From assembly GCA_035911095.1 (NCBI GenBank), contig JAMHWF010000071.1, forward strand, positions 1-64,000: a stretch of 64,000 nucleotides of DNA, in the 5' to 3' direction. Positions 53,557-61,277 of the stretch are shown here, piece by piece. A program made the position numbers and the translations under genes. The stretch is from JAMHWF01 sp035911095. Its GTDB lineage: Bacteria; Pseudomonadota; Gammaproteobacteria; Burkholderiales; Burkholderiaceae_C. The notes below the pieces were generated by a model. That model searched no databases. It was not told the origin of the DNA and worked only from the letters and a program-made list of their open reading frames with translations. How positions within the stretch are numbered: position 1 is the first letter of the stretch; the number at the start of each line of letters is the position of its first letter.

Positions 53557-53608
53557 GCTATCGGCGCGGCACCGGCGTGCGAACGAAGCGCTGCGCATAT
53601 CGATACGC
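53557..53608 (-). promoter_or_regulatory. Sulfur-island promoter element, flavoprotein operon
   Basis: Read on the minus strand: GCGTA (53608-53604), 15 bp, CTTCGTTC (53588-53581), 18 bp, GATAGC (53562-53557). It is 52 nt upstream of the flavoprotein start. The same blocks at identical spacing occur before the rhodanese gene and the first sulfate-binding protein gene. Likely an activator site overlapping the -35 region plus a -10 box. Confidence 0.65.
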
Positions 53609-53680
53609 GGCCAGCGGGCGCACCGCGCGCCGCCGCGACGCGGCCCGGGCGGCTTGTCGCCGCTCCTTTCGCGCGCCGCG

Positions 53681-54400
53681 TCAGTCGCCGGTCGGCGAGA
53701 GGCGGAACTCGAGCACCGTGTCCATCGCGTTCAGGCGCTGGGTCAGCCGCGGCAGGTTGTTGGCGTCGGTCGTGCGCAGCACCATGCGGTACTCGAACGA
53801 GCCTTCCTCCGCGTTCACCCGGTAGCTGAGGTTGGCGATGCTGAAGCCGCACTCGGCCAGCAGCGCGCGCAGCTGCGCCTCGGGCAGCACCGCGTCGCGG
53901 CGGAAGCGGATCTGGTGGTGCGCGAACTCATAGGTCGGCATCAGGCGCTCGACGTGGCGGAAGAGCCCGAGCACGCCGAGCACCAGCACCGTCGCCGCGA
54001 AGGCGGCGAAGTACAGGCCGATGCCGATCAGCACGCCCACCGCCGCGGTGGTCCAGATCGACGCGGCGGTGGTGAGGCCGCGCACCGACAGCCCCTCCTT
54101 GAAGATCACGCCGGCGCCGAGGAAGCCGATGCCGGTCATGATCCCCTGCGCCATGCGCGTCGGGTCGATGCGCACGACCTCGCTGTCGGCCTGCGCGAAC
54201 CACATCGACTGGTAGAGCGTCACCAGCATCAGCAGGCTCGAGGCCATGCACACCAGCGTGTGGGTGCGAAAGCCCGCCGGGCGGCCGTGGAAGCTGCGCT
54301 CGAGGCCGATCAGGCCGCCGGCGAGGACCGCGCCCAGCAGGTGCGCGAGCATCTCCAGGTAAGGCGAAGGGATATGGAGTAGCGATTGCAGGGTGTCCAT
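53681..54400 (-). CDS. MgtC/SapB family membrane protein
   Basis: 239 residues: four to five N-terminal helices with the MgtC signature (LLGAVLAGGLIGLERSFHGRPAGFRTHTLVC region, GIGFLGAGVIFKEGLSVRGLTTAASIWTTAAVG) and a soluble ACT-like C-terminal domain. MgtC proteins support growth at low magnesium and act on the F-ATPase in pathogens; function here is unknown. ATG at 54400. It is divergent from the rhodanese gene and lies between the two sulfur operons. Confidence 0.94.
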   Translation of the reverse strand: MDTLQSLLHIPSPYLEMLAHLLGAVLAGGLIGLERSFHGRPAGFRTHTLVCMASSLLMLVTLYQSMWFAQADSEVVRIDPTRMAQGIMTGIGFLGAGVIFKEGLSVRGLTTAASIWTTAAVGVLIGIGLYFAAFAATVLVLGVLGLFRHVERLMPTYEFAHHQIRFRRDAVLPEAQLRALLAECGFSIANLSYRVNAEEGSFEYRMVLRTTDANNLPRLTQRLNAMDTVLEFRLSPTGD

Positions 54401-54529
54401 GGTGGCCGGCATCGAAGCACGGGGCCCGCCGCCGCGCAAGCCTGGGCCGCAGTGGCCCTCGCCTCTGCGTGCATTGCGCAACACCCGAGGCATGTGACCA
54501 CCGGCCCGCGGCCCGGTGTCGCGAGGCGT

Positions 54530-54581
54530 GCATATGCATAGCCGATTCGCTTCGTTACGGTGCGTCGCTGATGTCTATAGC
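54530..54581 (+). promoter_or_regulatory. Sulfur-island promoter element, rhodanese-encapsulin operon
   Basis: GCATA (54530-54534), 15 bp, CTTCGTTA (54550-54557), 18 bp, TATAGC (54576-54581). It ends 57 nt upstream of the rhodanese ATG. Matches the elements before the flavoprotein and sulfate-binding genes in both sequence blocks and exact spacing. It would be the main promoter of the encapsulin operon. Confidence 0.7.
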
Positions 54582-54638
54582 CTGCAGGTCTTGCGGTCAC
54601 CCCACCGCGTGCGACAGACCCTTGTCAGGAGACCTTGC

Positions 54639-55106
54639 ATGTCAGCAGTCATCGACACACCGACCCTCCCCACCGTCCTCCAGGCCGCGCAGGACCGCGC
54701 GCGTGAACAAGGCCTGCCCTACGCCGGCGGCATCTCGCCGCCCGAGGCCTGGGCGCTGGTGCAGGCCGGGCAGGCGCGCCTCGTCGACGTCCGTTCGGCC
54801 GAGGAGCGGACCTTCGTCGGCCGCGTGCCCGAAGCGCTGCATGTCGCCTGGGCCACCGGCACCAGCCTCTCGCGCAACCCGCGCTTCGTGCGCGAACTCG
54901 AATCGAAGGCGCGCAAGGACGAAGCCCTGCTGCTGCTGTGCCGCAGCGGCAAGCGCTCGGCCCAGGCCGCCGAGGCGGCGGCGAAGGCCGGCTTCACGCG
55001 CGTCTTCAACGTGCTCGAAGGCTTCGAGGGCGAACTCGACGCCAAGCAGCAGCGCGGCCACGACGACGGCTGGCGCTTCCACGGCCTGCCGTGGGAACAG
55101 GACTGA
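54639..55106 (+). CDS. Rhodanese-like sulfurtransferase
   Basis: 155 residues, one rhodanese domain. The active-site loop is LLLLCRSGKRSAQAA with Cys101, which carries the persulfide. ARLVDVRSAEERTFVGRVPEALHVAWATG is the typical first half. It is the first gene of the encapsulin operon and could accept or hand on sulfur released by the cysteine desulfurase. AGGAG precedes the ATG at 54639. The acetyltransferase gene starts 26 bp downstream. Confidence 0.95.
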   Translation: MSAVIDTPTLPTVLQAAQDRAREQGLPYAGGISPPEAWALVQAGQARLVDVRSAEERTFVGRVPEALHVAWATGTSLSRNPRFVRELESKARKDEALLLLCRSGKRSAQAAEAAAKAGFTRVFNVLEGFEGELDAKQQRGHDDGWRFHGLPWEQD

Positions 55107-55132
55107 CTGAACCAGGCCACGAGGAGGCCGAC

Positions 55133-56119
55133 ATGAGCACCCCACCCAACGGCAGTGGCCTCTTCGACCTGGAAGAGATCGTGCGCGGCCTGCGCGCCGA
55201 GCGCGGGCGCTGGCGCGACGCCCAGCGCCGCCTGCGCGAGGCCAGCGGCCGCGAGCTGCCCTCCGGCGAAGCGCTGGCGGGCATCGTGCACGGCCTGCGC
55301 GGCGCGCTGTTCCCGATGCGTCTCGGCCCGGCCGACCTGCGCCAGGACGGCGAGGACTGGTACGTCGGCCATACGCTCGACACCGCGCTCACCGCCCTCC
55401 TGGGCCAGGTCCGCCTCGAGCTGCGGTACGCGCTGCGCCAGCAGCGGCTGGCAGCCAACGGCGGCGGCACGCCCGCCGTCCTGGCGCCGGCCGACGAGGC
55501 CGGGATCGAGGGCGCAGCGCTCGCGCTGGTGCGCGACTTCGCCGCCTCGCTGCCGGGCATCCGCGCGCTGCTCGACAGCGACGTCACCGCCGCCTTCCAC
55601 GGCGACCCGGCGGCGCGCAGCGTCGACGAGGTGCTGCTGTGCTACCCGGGCATCGAGGCGATGATCCATCACCGCCTCGCGCACCGTCTCTACTCGCTCG
55701 GCGTGCCGCTGATCGCGCGCATCGTCGGCGAGCGCGCGCACGCACAGACGGGCATCGACATCCACCCCGGCGCGAAGATCGGCGCCGGCTTCTTCATAGA
55801 CCACGGCACCGGCGTCGTCATCGGCGAGACGGCCGAGATCGGCGAGCGCGTGCGCCTCTACCAGGCCGTGACGCTCGGCGCGAAGCGCTTCCCGACGGAT
55901 GCGGAAGGCCATCTGCGCAAGGGCGAGCCGCGCCATCCGATCGTCGAGGACGACGTCGTGATCTACGCCGGTGCAACGATCCTCGGCCGGGTCACGATCG
56001 GCCGCGGCTCGACGATCGGCGGCAACGTCTGGCTCACGCGCAGCGTGCCGGCGGGCAGCCACGTCGCCCAGGCGAGCACCCAGCAACAGGCGGGCGATGC
56101 GCCCGCCGCCGGCCTTTGA
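55133..56119 (+). CDS. epsC: Serine O-acetyltransferase, EpsC/SrpH type
   Basis: 328 residues. The N-terminal half is helical (FDLEEIVRGLRAERGRW, LLCYPGIEAMIHHRLAHRLYSLG); the C-terminal half is a left-handed beta-helix of hexapeptide repeats (IDIHPGAKIGAGFFIDHGTGVVIGETAEIG). His in FIDHGTG is the expected catalytic residue. It makes O-acetylserine, the acceptor for cysteine synthesis and the inducer of CysB-type regulation. GAGGAGG precedes the ATG. It is the second gene of the encapsulin operon, as in other family 2A loci. Confidence 0.96.
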   Translation: MSTPPNGSGLFDLEEIVRGLRAERGRWRDAQRRLREASGRELPSGEALAGIVHGLRGALFPMRLGPADLRQDGEDWYVGHTLDTALTALLGQVRLELRYALRQQRLAANGGGTPAVLAPADEAGIEGAALALVRDFAASLPGIRALLDSDVTAAFHGDPAARSVDEVLLCYPGIEAMIHHRLAHRLYSLGVPLIARIVGERAHAQTGIDIHPGAKIGAGFFIDHGTGVVIGETAEIGERVRLYQAVTLGAKRFPTDAEGHLRKGEPRHPIVEDDVVIYAGATILGRVTIGRGSTIGGNVWLTRSVPAGSHVAQASTQQQAGDAPAAGL

Positions 56120-56132
56120 GCCAGGAGTCGTG

Positions 56133-56417
56133 ATGTCCCCGCTTGCCACCTGGCCCCAGCGTTTCGGGCAGACCATCCGCGCGCGCCGCGAGTCGCGCCG
56201 CTGGTCGCAGGAAACGCTGGCGCTCGCCGCCGGTCTCAACCGCTCCTACCTCGGCGAGGTCGAGCGCGGCGAGGGCGTGCCCTCGCTGGCGACGATGGCC
56301 AAGCTCGCCGAGGCCCTCGGCGAGCCGCTGTCCGCGCTGCTGGCGCGGTGTGAGGCGGCCGCCGCCGCAGCGCTCGCTGCCGCGCCCGAGGTGGAGGCGC
56401 AGCGCAGGGTCGCCTGA
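56133..56417 (+). CDS. Small XRE-family transcriptional regulator
   Basis: 94 residues consisting mainly of one Cro/C1-type HTH: FGQTIRARRESRRWSQETLALAAGLNRSYLGEVERGEGVPSLATMAKLAEAL. An Ala-rich tail follows. The ATG at 56133 has CCAGGAG upstream and lies 13 bp after the acetyltransferase stop. It sits directly before the encapsulin gene; the 181-bp gap between them contains two short perfect inverted repeats, so autogenous or local control of the shell-cargo pair is possible. Confidence 0.9.
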   Translation: MSPLATWPQRFGQTIRARRESRRWSQETLALAAGLNRSYLGEVERGEGVPSLATMAKLAEALGEPLSALLARCEAAAAAALAAAPEVEAQRRVA

Positions 56418-56524
56418 GCCCATGCGCGGGTTCGGCCCGCGCCTGCCGGGCGAAGGCCTGTCGTGGCCGCGAGGCCGGCTCGCAGCGAAATCTTCCGATG
56501 ACGGCTGTAGCCGGTTGAGTCGAT

Positions 56525-56539
56525 TCGGGTGAAACCCGA
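56525..56539. promoter_or_regulatory. Inverted repeat upstream of encapsulin gene
   Basis: TCGGGT-GAA-ACCCGA, a perfect 6-bp inverted repeat 59 bp before the encapsulin start codon. Candidate operator for the adjacent XRE regulator. Confidence 0.4.
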
Positions 56540-56549
56540 TAGTTGCGCC

Positions 56550-56567
56550 GCGCATGAACTAATGCGC
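56550..56567. promoter_or_regulatory. Second inverted repeat upstream of encapsulin gene
   Basis: GCGCAT-GAACTA-ATGCGC, a perfect 6-bp inverted repeat 31 bp before the encapsulin start codon. It could be an operator or an RNA hairpin close to the ribosome site. Confidence 0.4.
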
Positions 56568-56598
56568 AGAACATGTTTTGCACCGAGAGGAGGGCCCT

Positions 56599-57537
56599 GT
56601 GGCCAAGAAGGAAGGATCCGTACCGAGCCAGCTGGCGCTGGGCGACGCCGCCGCACGCCAGCTAGCCAATGCGACCAAGACCGTCGCGCAACTGCCGACG
56701 ATCACGCCGCGCTGGCTGGTGCACCTGCTGCAGTGGGTGCCGGTCGAGGCGGGCATCTACCGTCTGAACCAGGTGCGCAACCCCGAGTCGGTGAAGGTCA
56801 AGTGCGCCGACCGCGACGAGTCGGATCTGCCGACCACCTTCGTCGACTATGAAGAAGCGCCGCGCGAGTACTTTCTGAACTCGGTCGGCACCGTGCTGGA
56901 CGTGCATACGCGCGTCTCCGACCTGTACAGCAGCCCGCACGACCAGATCAAGGAACAACTGCGCCTCACGATCGAGACGATCAAGGAGAAGCAGGAAAGC
57001 GAACTGATCAACAACCCGGACTACGGGCTGCTGGCCAACGTGGCCGAGTCGCAGCGCGTGTTCCCGCTCACCGGCGCGCCGACGCCCGACGACTTCGACG
57101 AACTGCTGACCAAGGTCTGGAAGGAGCCCGCCTTCTTCCTGACCCACCCGCTCGCGATCGCCGCCTTCGGCCGCGAGTGCACCCGGCGTGGCGTGCCGCC
57201 GCCGACGGTGACGCTGTTCGGCTCGCCGTTCATCACCTGGCGCGGCATCCCGCTGATCCCGAGCGACAAGGTGCCGCTCGCCGACGGCAAGACCAAGGTG
57301 CTGTTGCTGCGCGTCGGCGACCGCCGCCAGGGCGTCGTCGGCCTGTACCAGCCGGGGTTGCCCGGCGAGCAGAGCCCGGGCCTGTCGGTGCGCTTCATGG
57401 GTATCAGCCGCAACGCGATCGCGTCCTACCTGATCTCGCTGTACTGCTCGGTGGCCGTCCACGTCGACGACGCGCTGGCGGTGCTCGAGGACGTCGAGGT
57501 CGGCAAGTACCACGACTATGCCGATACCTACAAGTGA
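56599..57537 (+). CDS. srpI: Family 2A encapsulin nanocompartment shell protein (SrpI-like)
   Basis: 312 residues, matching SrpI of cyanobacteria throughout: ARQLANATKTVAQLPTITPR, WLVHLLQWVPVEAGIYRLNQ, TVLDVHTRVSDLYSSPHDQI, KEQLRLTIETIKEKQESELI, HPLAIAAFGRECTRRGVPPP and TLFGSPFITWRGIPLIPSDK. These HK97-fold proteins assemble into icosahedral shells that hold cysteine desulfurase and are linked to sulfur storage. The start is GTG at 56599, with AGGAGG five bases upstream; a TTG at 56578 is in frame. The cargo gene follows, overlapping by 20 nt. Confidence 0.97.
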   Translation: MAKKEGSVPSQLALGDAAARQLANATKTVAQLPTITPRWLVHLLQWVPVEAGIYRLNQVRNPESVKVKCADRDESDLPTTFVDYEEAPREYFLNSVGTVLDVHTRVSDLYSSPHDQIKEQLRLTIETIKEKQESELINNPDYGLLANVAESQRVFPLTGAPTPDDFDELLTKVWKEPAFFLTHPLAIAAFGRECTRRGVPPPTVTLFGSPFITWRGIPLIPSDKVPLADGKTKVLLLRVGDRRQGVVGLYQPGLPGEQSPGLSVRFMGISRNAIASYLISLYCSVAVHVDDALAVLEDVEVGKYHDYADTYK

Positions 57538-60049
57538 GCCGGGTCTCGGCGGCGCGCCGCTGCCGGGCCTGCCCGACCTGACGCTGCTGACGCGGCTGGC
57601 CAACGAGCTGTTCTCGGCGCCGCCGGGCATGAGCCCGTCGCCGGACGGTTCGCCCTGGCGGCCGGCAGGCGACGTGGCGCCGGGCCGGGTGGCCGATGCC
57701 GCCGGCGCGCCCACACTGCCGCCGTCGAGCGGTCAGGCGTTGTCTTCGACCCCGCCGCTCGGCGGCGTTTCGCTGCCGGTCAATCCGCAGCCGGGCGGCA
57801 GCGCGGTACCGGCGGCGTTGAACGGCCCGGCGATCCCCGGCCAGGTGCCGCTGGTCGGCGTGGTGCCGGGTGCGAACCTGCTGCCGACCTCGCCGCAGAC
57901 GGCTGGCAACCTCTTCGCGAGCCGGCCGGCCAACGTGCCGCACGCGCAGGCCGGCAACGGCCTGCCGGAGTCGCTGCCGACCTTCGGTCCGGCGATCGAG
58001 CCGCACGTCGGCGGCGCTGCGCTCGGCGTGCCGCCGGTGCGCGGCGCGACGCCGGTGCAGGAGCCGGCGCCGCTGCAGGGCGTGCCGTCCTGGCTGCAGG
58101 GGGCGCCGAGCTTCAGCGACCCGTTCAACGGCACGCCGCCGGTGGTCGGTGGACCGACCGCGTTCGACGCCAGCCGTTCGGCCTACGCCACGCCGCCGCG
58201 GGGCGGCGCACCGCTGCCCGGCGGGCCGTTGCCGGCCTTCGGCGTGCCTAGCTCGGCCGAGAGCCTGCCGGCATCGCCTGCGTTGCCGGGTTCTCCGTCG
58301 CTGCCCGGTGGCGCGCCCGGCGTGGCGGCGGCGCAGCCGGGTTCGCTCGACCGGCTGGCCGGCGAGGCGATCAACGCGGCGGGGCCGCCTCCGGCACCGG
58401 CGCTGCCCTTCGCGACAGGCGCAGCGCCCGAGGCCTCGGACGTCCCGGCGGGCGGCACGGTGCCGGTGCTGCTGCCGGCGCCGCCGGGGGCGACGCCGAC
58501 CTCGGCCCTGCCTGGTGCATCCACCGCGACGCCGGCCACGGCGAGCGGCGTCACGCCGACGCTCGGCGCGGCACCGGTCGTGGGCGCAGGGGGTGCTCCC
58601 GTTGCGACCGCCGACCGTCATACCGGCGGCGTGCAGCGTGGCGACCGCTACGACGTGCTGCCCCTCGTGACGCGGCACGGGCTCGACGCCCACGGCGCGC
58701 CGGAGCCGGCGCTCGGGCCGAAGCCCTCGTCGAGCGGTGGCCTCTACTTCCTCGACCACGCCGGCGCGGTGCCACAGACGCGCCGTGGCCAGGGCGAGCC
58801 GCGCGCGGCGGCGCAGACGACGCCGGCCACCGGCTTCGACGTGCACGCGGTGCGGCGCGACTTCCCGGTGCTGTCCGAAGTGGTCCACGGCCGTCCGCTG
58901 GCCTGGTTCGACAACGCCGCGACGACGCACAAGCCGCAGGCCGTGATCGACCGCCTCGCGTACTTCTACGCGCACGAGAACTCGAACATCCACCGCGCCG
59001 CGCATGAGCTGGCGGCACGCGCGACCGACGCCTACGAAGGCGCGCGCGAGACGGTGCAGCGCTTCATCGGCGCGGCCTCGCCGGAGGAGATCATCTTCGT
59101 GCGCGGCACGACCGAGGCGATCAACCTGGTCGCGAAGAGCTGGGGCGCGAAATACATCGGCCCGGGCGACGAGATCATCGTCAGCCACCTGGAGCACCAC
59201 GCCAACATCGTGCCCTGGCAGCAGCTGGCGGCCGAGAAGGGCGCGGTGCTGCGCGTGATCCCGGTCGACGACAGCGGCCAGGTGATCCTCGCCGAGTACC
59301 GGCGCCTGCTCGGCCCGCGCACCAAGCTCGTCGCGGTGACGCAGGTCAGCAATGCGCTCGGCACCGTGGTGCCGGTGCAGGAGATCGTGCAGATCGCCAA
59401 GCGGCAGGGCGTGACGACGCTGGTCGACGGCGCGCAGTCGGTCGCCCACGTGGCGGTCGACGTGCAGGCGCTGGACACCGACTTCTTCGTCTTCTCGGGC
59501 CACAAGATCTTCGGCCCCACCGGCATCGGCATCGTCTACGGCAAGAAGCACGTGCTCGAGGCGACTCCGCCCTGGCAGGGCGGCGGCAACATGATTGCCG
59601 ACGTCACCTTCGAGCGCACGCTGTACCACGCGCCGCCGACGCGCTTCGAGGCCGGCACCGGCAACATCGCCGATGCGGTCGGCCTCGGCGCCGCGCTGGA
59701 CTACGTCTCGCGCGTCGGCCTGGGCCCGATCGGCCAGTACGAGCACGACCTGCTCCAGTACGCGACCCAGGCGATCCGTCACGTGCCCGGCATCCGCCTG
59801 ATCGGCACCGCGCGCGACAAGGCGAGCGTGCTGTCCTTCGTGCTCGACGGCTACACGACCGAGCAGGTCGGCCAGGCGCTGAACGGCGAAGGCATCGCGG
59901 TGCGCACCGGCCACCATTGCGCGCAGCCGATCCTGCGCCGCTTCGGCGTCGAGGCGACGGTGCGGCCTTCGCTGGCCTTCTACAACACGCCAGAGGAGGT
60001 CGACCGCTTCGCGCGCGTCGTGCACCGGCTGGCACGCGGCAGGCTGTAG
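57518..60049 (+). CDS. Encapsulin cargo cysteine desulfurase with long N-terminal extension
   Basis: 843 residues. The catalytic part (about 437-843) is a SufS-type group II desulfurase: PLP Lys663 in FSGHKIFGPTG, catalytic Cys801 in RTGHHCAQP. It releases sulfur from cysteine as persulfide. The first about 435 residues are Pro/Gly/Ala-rich and disordered, with a conserved-looking LTLLTRLANELFSAPP at 21-36 and GLYFL at 408-412; such N-terminal regions direct cargo loading in family 2A systems. The ATG at 57518 lies inside the shell gene, so the two are translationally coupled. An intrinsic terminator follows 34 bp after the stop. Confidence 0.96.
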   Translation: MPIPTSEPGLGGAPLPGLPDLTLLTRLANELFSAPPGMSPSPDGSPWRPAGDVAPGRVADAAGAPTLPPSSGQALSSTPPLGGVSLPVNPQPGGSAVPAALNGPAIPGQVPLVGVVPGANLLPTSPQTAGNLFASRPANVPHAQAGNGLPESLPTFGPAIEPHVGGAALGVPPVRGATPVQEPAPLQGVPSWLQGAPSFSDPFNGTPPVVGGPTAFDASRSAYATPPRGGAPLPGGPLPAFGVPSSAESLPASPALPGSPSLPGGAPGVAAAQPGSLDRLAGEAINAAGPPPAPALPFATGAAPEASDVPAGGTVPVLLPAPPGATPTSALPGASTATPATASGVTPTLGAAPVVGAGGAPVATADRHTGGVQRGDRYDVLPLVTRHGLDAHGAPEPALGPKPSSSGGLYFLDHAGAVPQTRRGQGEPRAAAQTTPATGFDVHAVRRDFPVLSEVVHGRPLAWFDNAATTHKPQAVIDRLAYFYAHENSNIHRAAHELAARATDAYEGARETVQRFIGAASPEEIIFVRGTTEAINLVAKSWGAKYIGPGDEIIVSHLEHHANIVPWQQLAAEKGAVLRVIPVDDSGQVILAEYRRLLGPRTKLVAVTQVSNALGTVVPVQEIVQIAKRQGVTTLVDGAQSVAHVAVDVQALDTDFFVFSGHKIFGPTGIGIVYGKKHVLEATPPWQGGGNMIADVTFERTLYHAPPTRFEAGTGNIADAVGLGAALDYVSRVGLGPIGQYEHDLLQYATQAIRHVPGIRLIGTARDKASVLSFVLDGYTTEQVGQALNGEGIAVRTGHHCAQPILRRFGVEATVRPSLAFYNTPEEVDRFARVVHRLARGRL

Positions 60050-60083
60050 GCCTTCACGGCTGCGGGAGTCGCCTGCGACCTGG

Positions 60084-60113
60084 AAGCGGCCCGTACGGGC
60101 CGCTTCTTTTTTT
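60084..60113 (+). terminator. Intrinsic terminator of the encapsulin operon
   Basis: Perfect 9-bp stem AAGCGGCCC / GGGCCGCTT with loop GTAC, followed by C and seven T. Begins 35 bases after the cysteine desulfurase stop codon. Confidence 0.93.
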
Positions 60114-60304
60114 GCGTGCTCCGTTCCGGCCGTGGCGGGCCGCGCCGGCGCGCTTGCTTATGCATGCGCTGCGCGTCGCATGAAGCGCGCCGCTTCGATT
60201 CCTTGCCTCGAGGGAGCGCTGTCGCGACGATGCCTGTTCCGCCGATCCCGCACCCGTACCGCGGGGCCGGCCGTCCGCATCACGCAGCCAGGAGCCTCGC
60301 GCCC

Positions 60305-60523
60305 ATGACCATCAGTGCCATCAACGTCCGCAACCAGTTCCGCGGCAAGATCAAGGAAATCATCGAAGGGCCGGTCGTCTCCGAGATCGACGTCGAGACC
60401 AGCGGCGGCCTGCTCGTCACCTCGGTGATCACGACGCGCTCGGTGCGCGAGCTGCGCCTGGCCGTCGGCAAGGAGGTGATCGCCCTGGTCAAGTCGACCG
60501 AAGTGTCGATCGCGACGCTGTAG
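60305..60523 (+). CDS. Molbindin (TOBE-domain molybdate-binding protein)
   Basis: 72 residues, one TOBE/Mop domain: SAINVRNQFRGKIKEIIEGP, SEIDVETSGG, ITTRSVRELRLAVGKEVIALVKSTEVSIA. Such small proteins assemble into hexamers that bind molybdate or tungstate in the cytoplasm. AGGAG lies upstream of the ATG at 60305. It is separated from the encapsulin operon by a terminator and about 190 bp in which no gene was found. A hydrolase gene follows 16 bp later. Confidence 0.95.
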   Translation: MTISAINVRNQFRGKIKEIIEGPVVSEIDVETSGGLLVTSVITTRSVRELRLAVGKEVIALVKSTEVSIATL

Positions 60524-60539
60524 GCGCCGAGGCCGCGTC

Positions 60540-61235
60540 GTGAGCAGCATCACCCTCGGTCCGGCCAGTCCATCGGGTGGCGCGAGACTCGCCGCGACGA
60601 CGCCCACAGAGCCGACGCCGATCGCCTTCCGCGGTGACCCGATTCGCGTGCTGATCGTGCCCGGCCTGCACGACAGCAGCCCGCTGCACTGGCAAAGCTG
60701 GCTGCAGGGGCGCTTTCGCGGCTCGCGGCGGGTCGTGCAGCGCGACTGGTCGCGCGGCGAGCTCGACGTCTGGAGCCGGCGCCTGGAGGAAGTGCTCGAA
60801 GCCGAGCCGCCGGGCCTCTGGGTCGCGGTCGGGCACAGCTTCGGCTGCCTGGCGCTGGCGCAGCACCTGATCGCGCGCGCTTCGGCGCCGAAGGCCGCGG
60901 AGGGCCGTCGCATCGCGGCCGCACTGCTCGTCGCGCCGGCCGACCCGGCGCGCTTCGGCGTCGATCCGGCACGGCTGCGCCAGCCGCTCGGCGTGCCGGC
61001 GGTGACGATCGGCAGCCAGACCGACCCCTGGCTGGCCGCCGGTGCGGCCTCGGCCTGGGCCGGGCACTGGCGCAGCGGCTTCGTCAACCTCGGCGATGCC
61101 GGACACGTCAACGCGGACAGTGGCCATGGTGCTTTGCCGCGCGCGCTGCATTTGACACACTTCCTGATCCACCGCGTCGAGCAGTCGCGCCGTCCGGCGC
61201 GTGCCGCGGTGCAGGAGTTCTCTTTCGCGATCTGA
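60540..61235 (+). CDS. RBBP9/YdeN-family serine hydrolase
   Basis: 231 residues. IRVLIVPGLHDSSPLHWQSWLQ and the nucleophile elbow WVAVGHSFGCLALAQHL (GHSFG) are typical of the RBBP9/YdeN family, as are VNLGDAGHVNADSGHG near the end (catalytic His). The frame starts with GTG at 60540, directly after the molbindin stop; no other start before the domain was noted, and the N-terminal about 30 residues are low-complexity. Substrate unknown. Confidence 0.9.
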   Translation: MSSITLGPASPSGGARLAATTPTEPTPIAFRGDPIRVLIVPGLHDSSPLHWQSWLQGRFRGSRRVVQRDWSRGELDVWSRRLEEVLEAEPPGLWVAVGHSFGCLALAQHLIARASAPKAAEGRRIAAALLVAPADPARFGVDPARLRQPLGVPAVTIGSQTDPWLAAGAASAWAGHWRSGFVNLGDAGHVNADSGHGALPRALHLTHFLIHRVEQSRRPARAAVQEFSFAI

Positions 61236-61277
61236 AGGCGCCGGCCCCCACGCCGACGCCCAACCCGAGGATTCAAC

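Noticed and set aside
56552..56580. GCATG-N15-CATGTTTT resembling the sulfur promoter element just before the encapsulin gene
   Set aside because: Only 18 nt separate it from the start codon, so the expected -10 box would fall inside the gene; block matches are also weak.
60160..60210. Inverted repeat GAAGCG-CGC-CGCTTC before the molbindin gene as a molybdate or sulfur operator
   Set aside because: Short GC-rich repeat with no match to the sulfur element or to a ModE site; likely chance in this composition.
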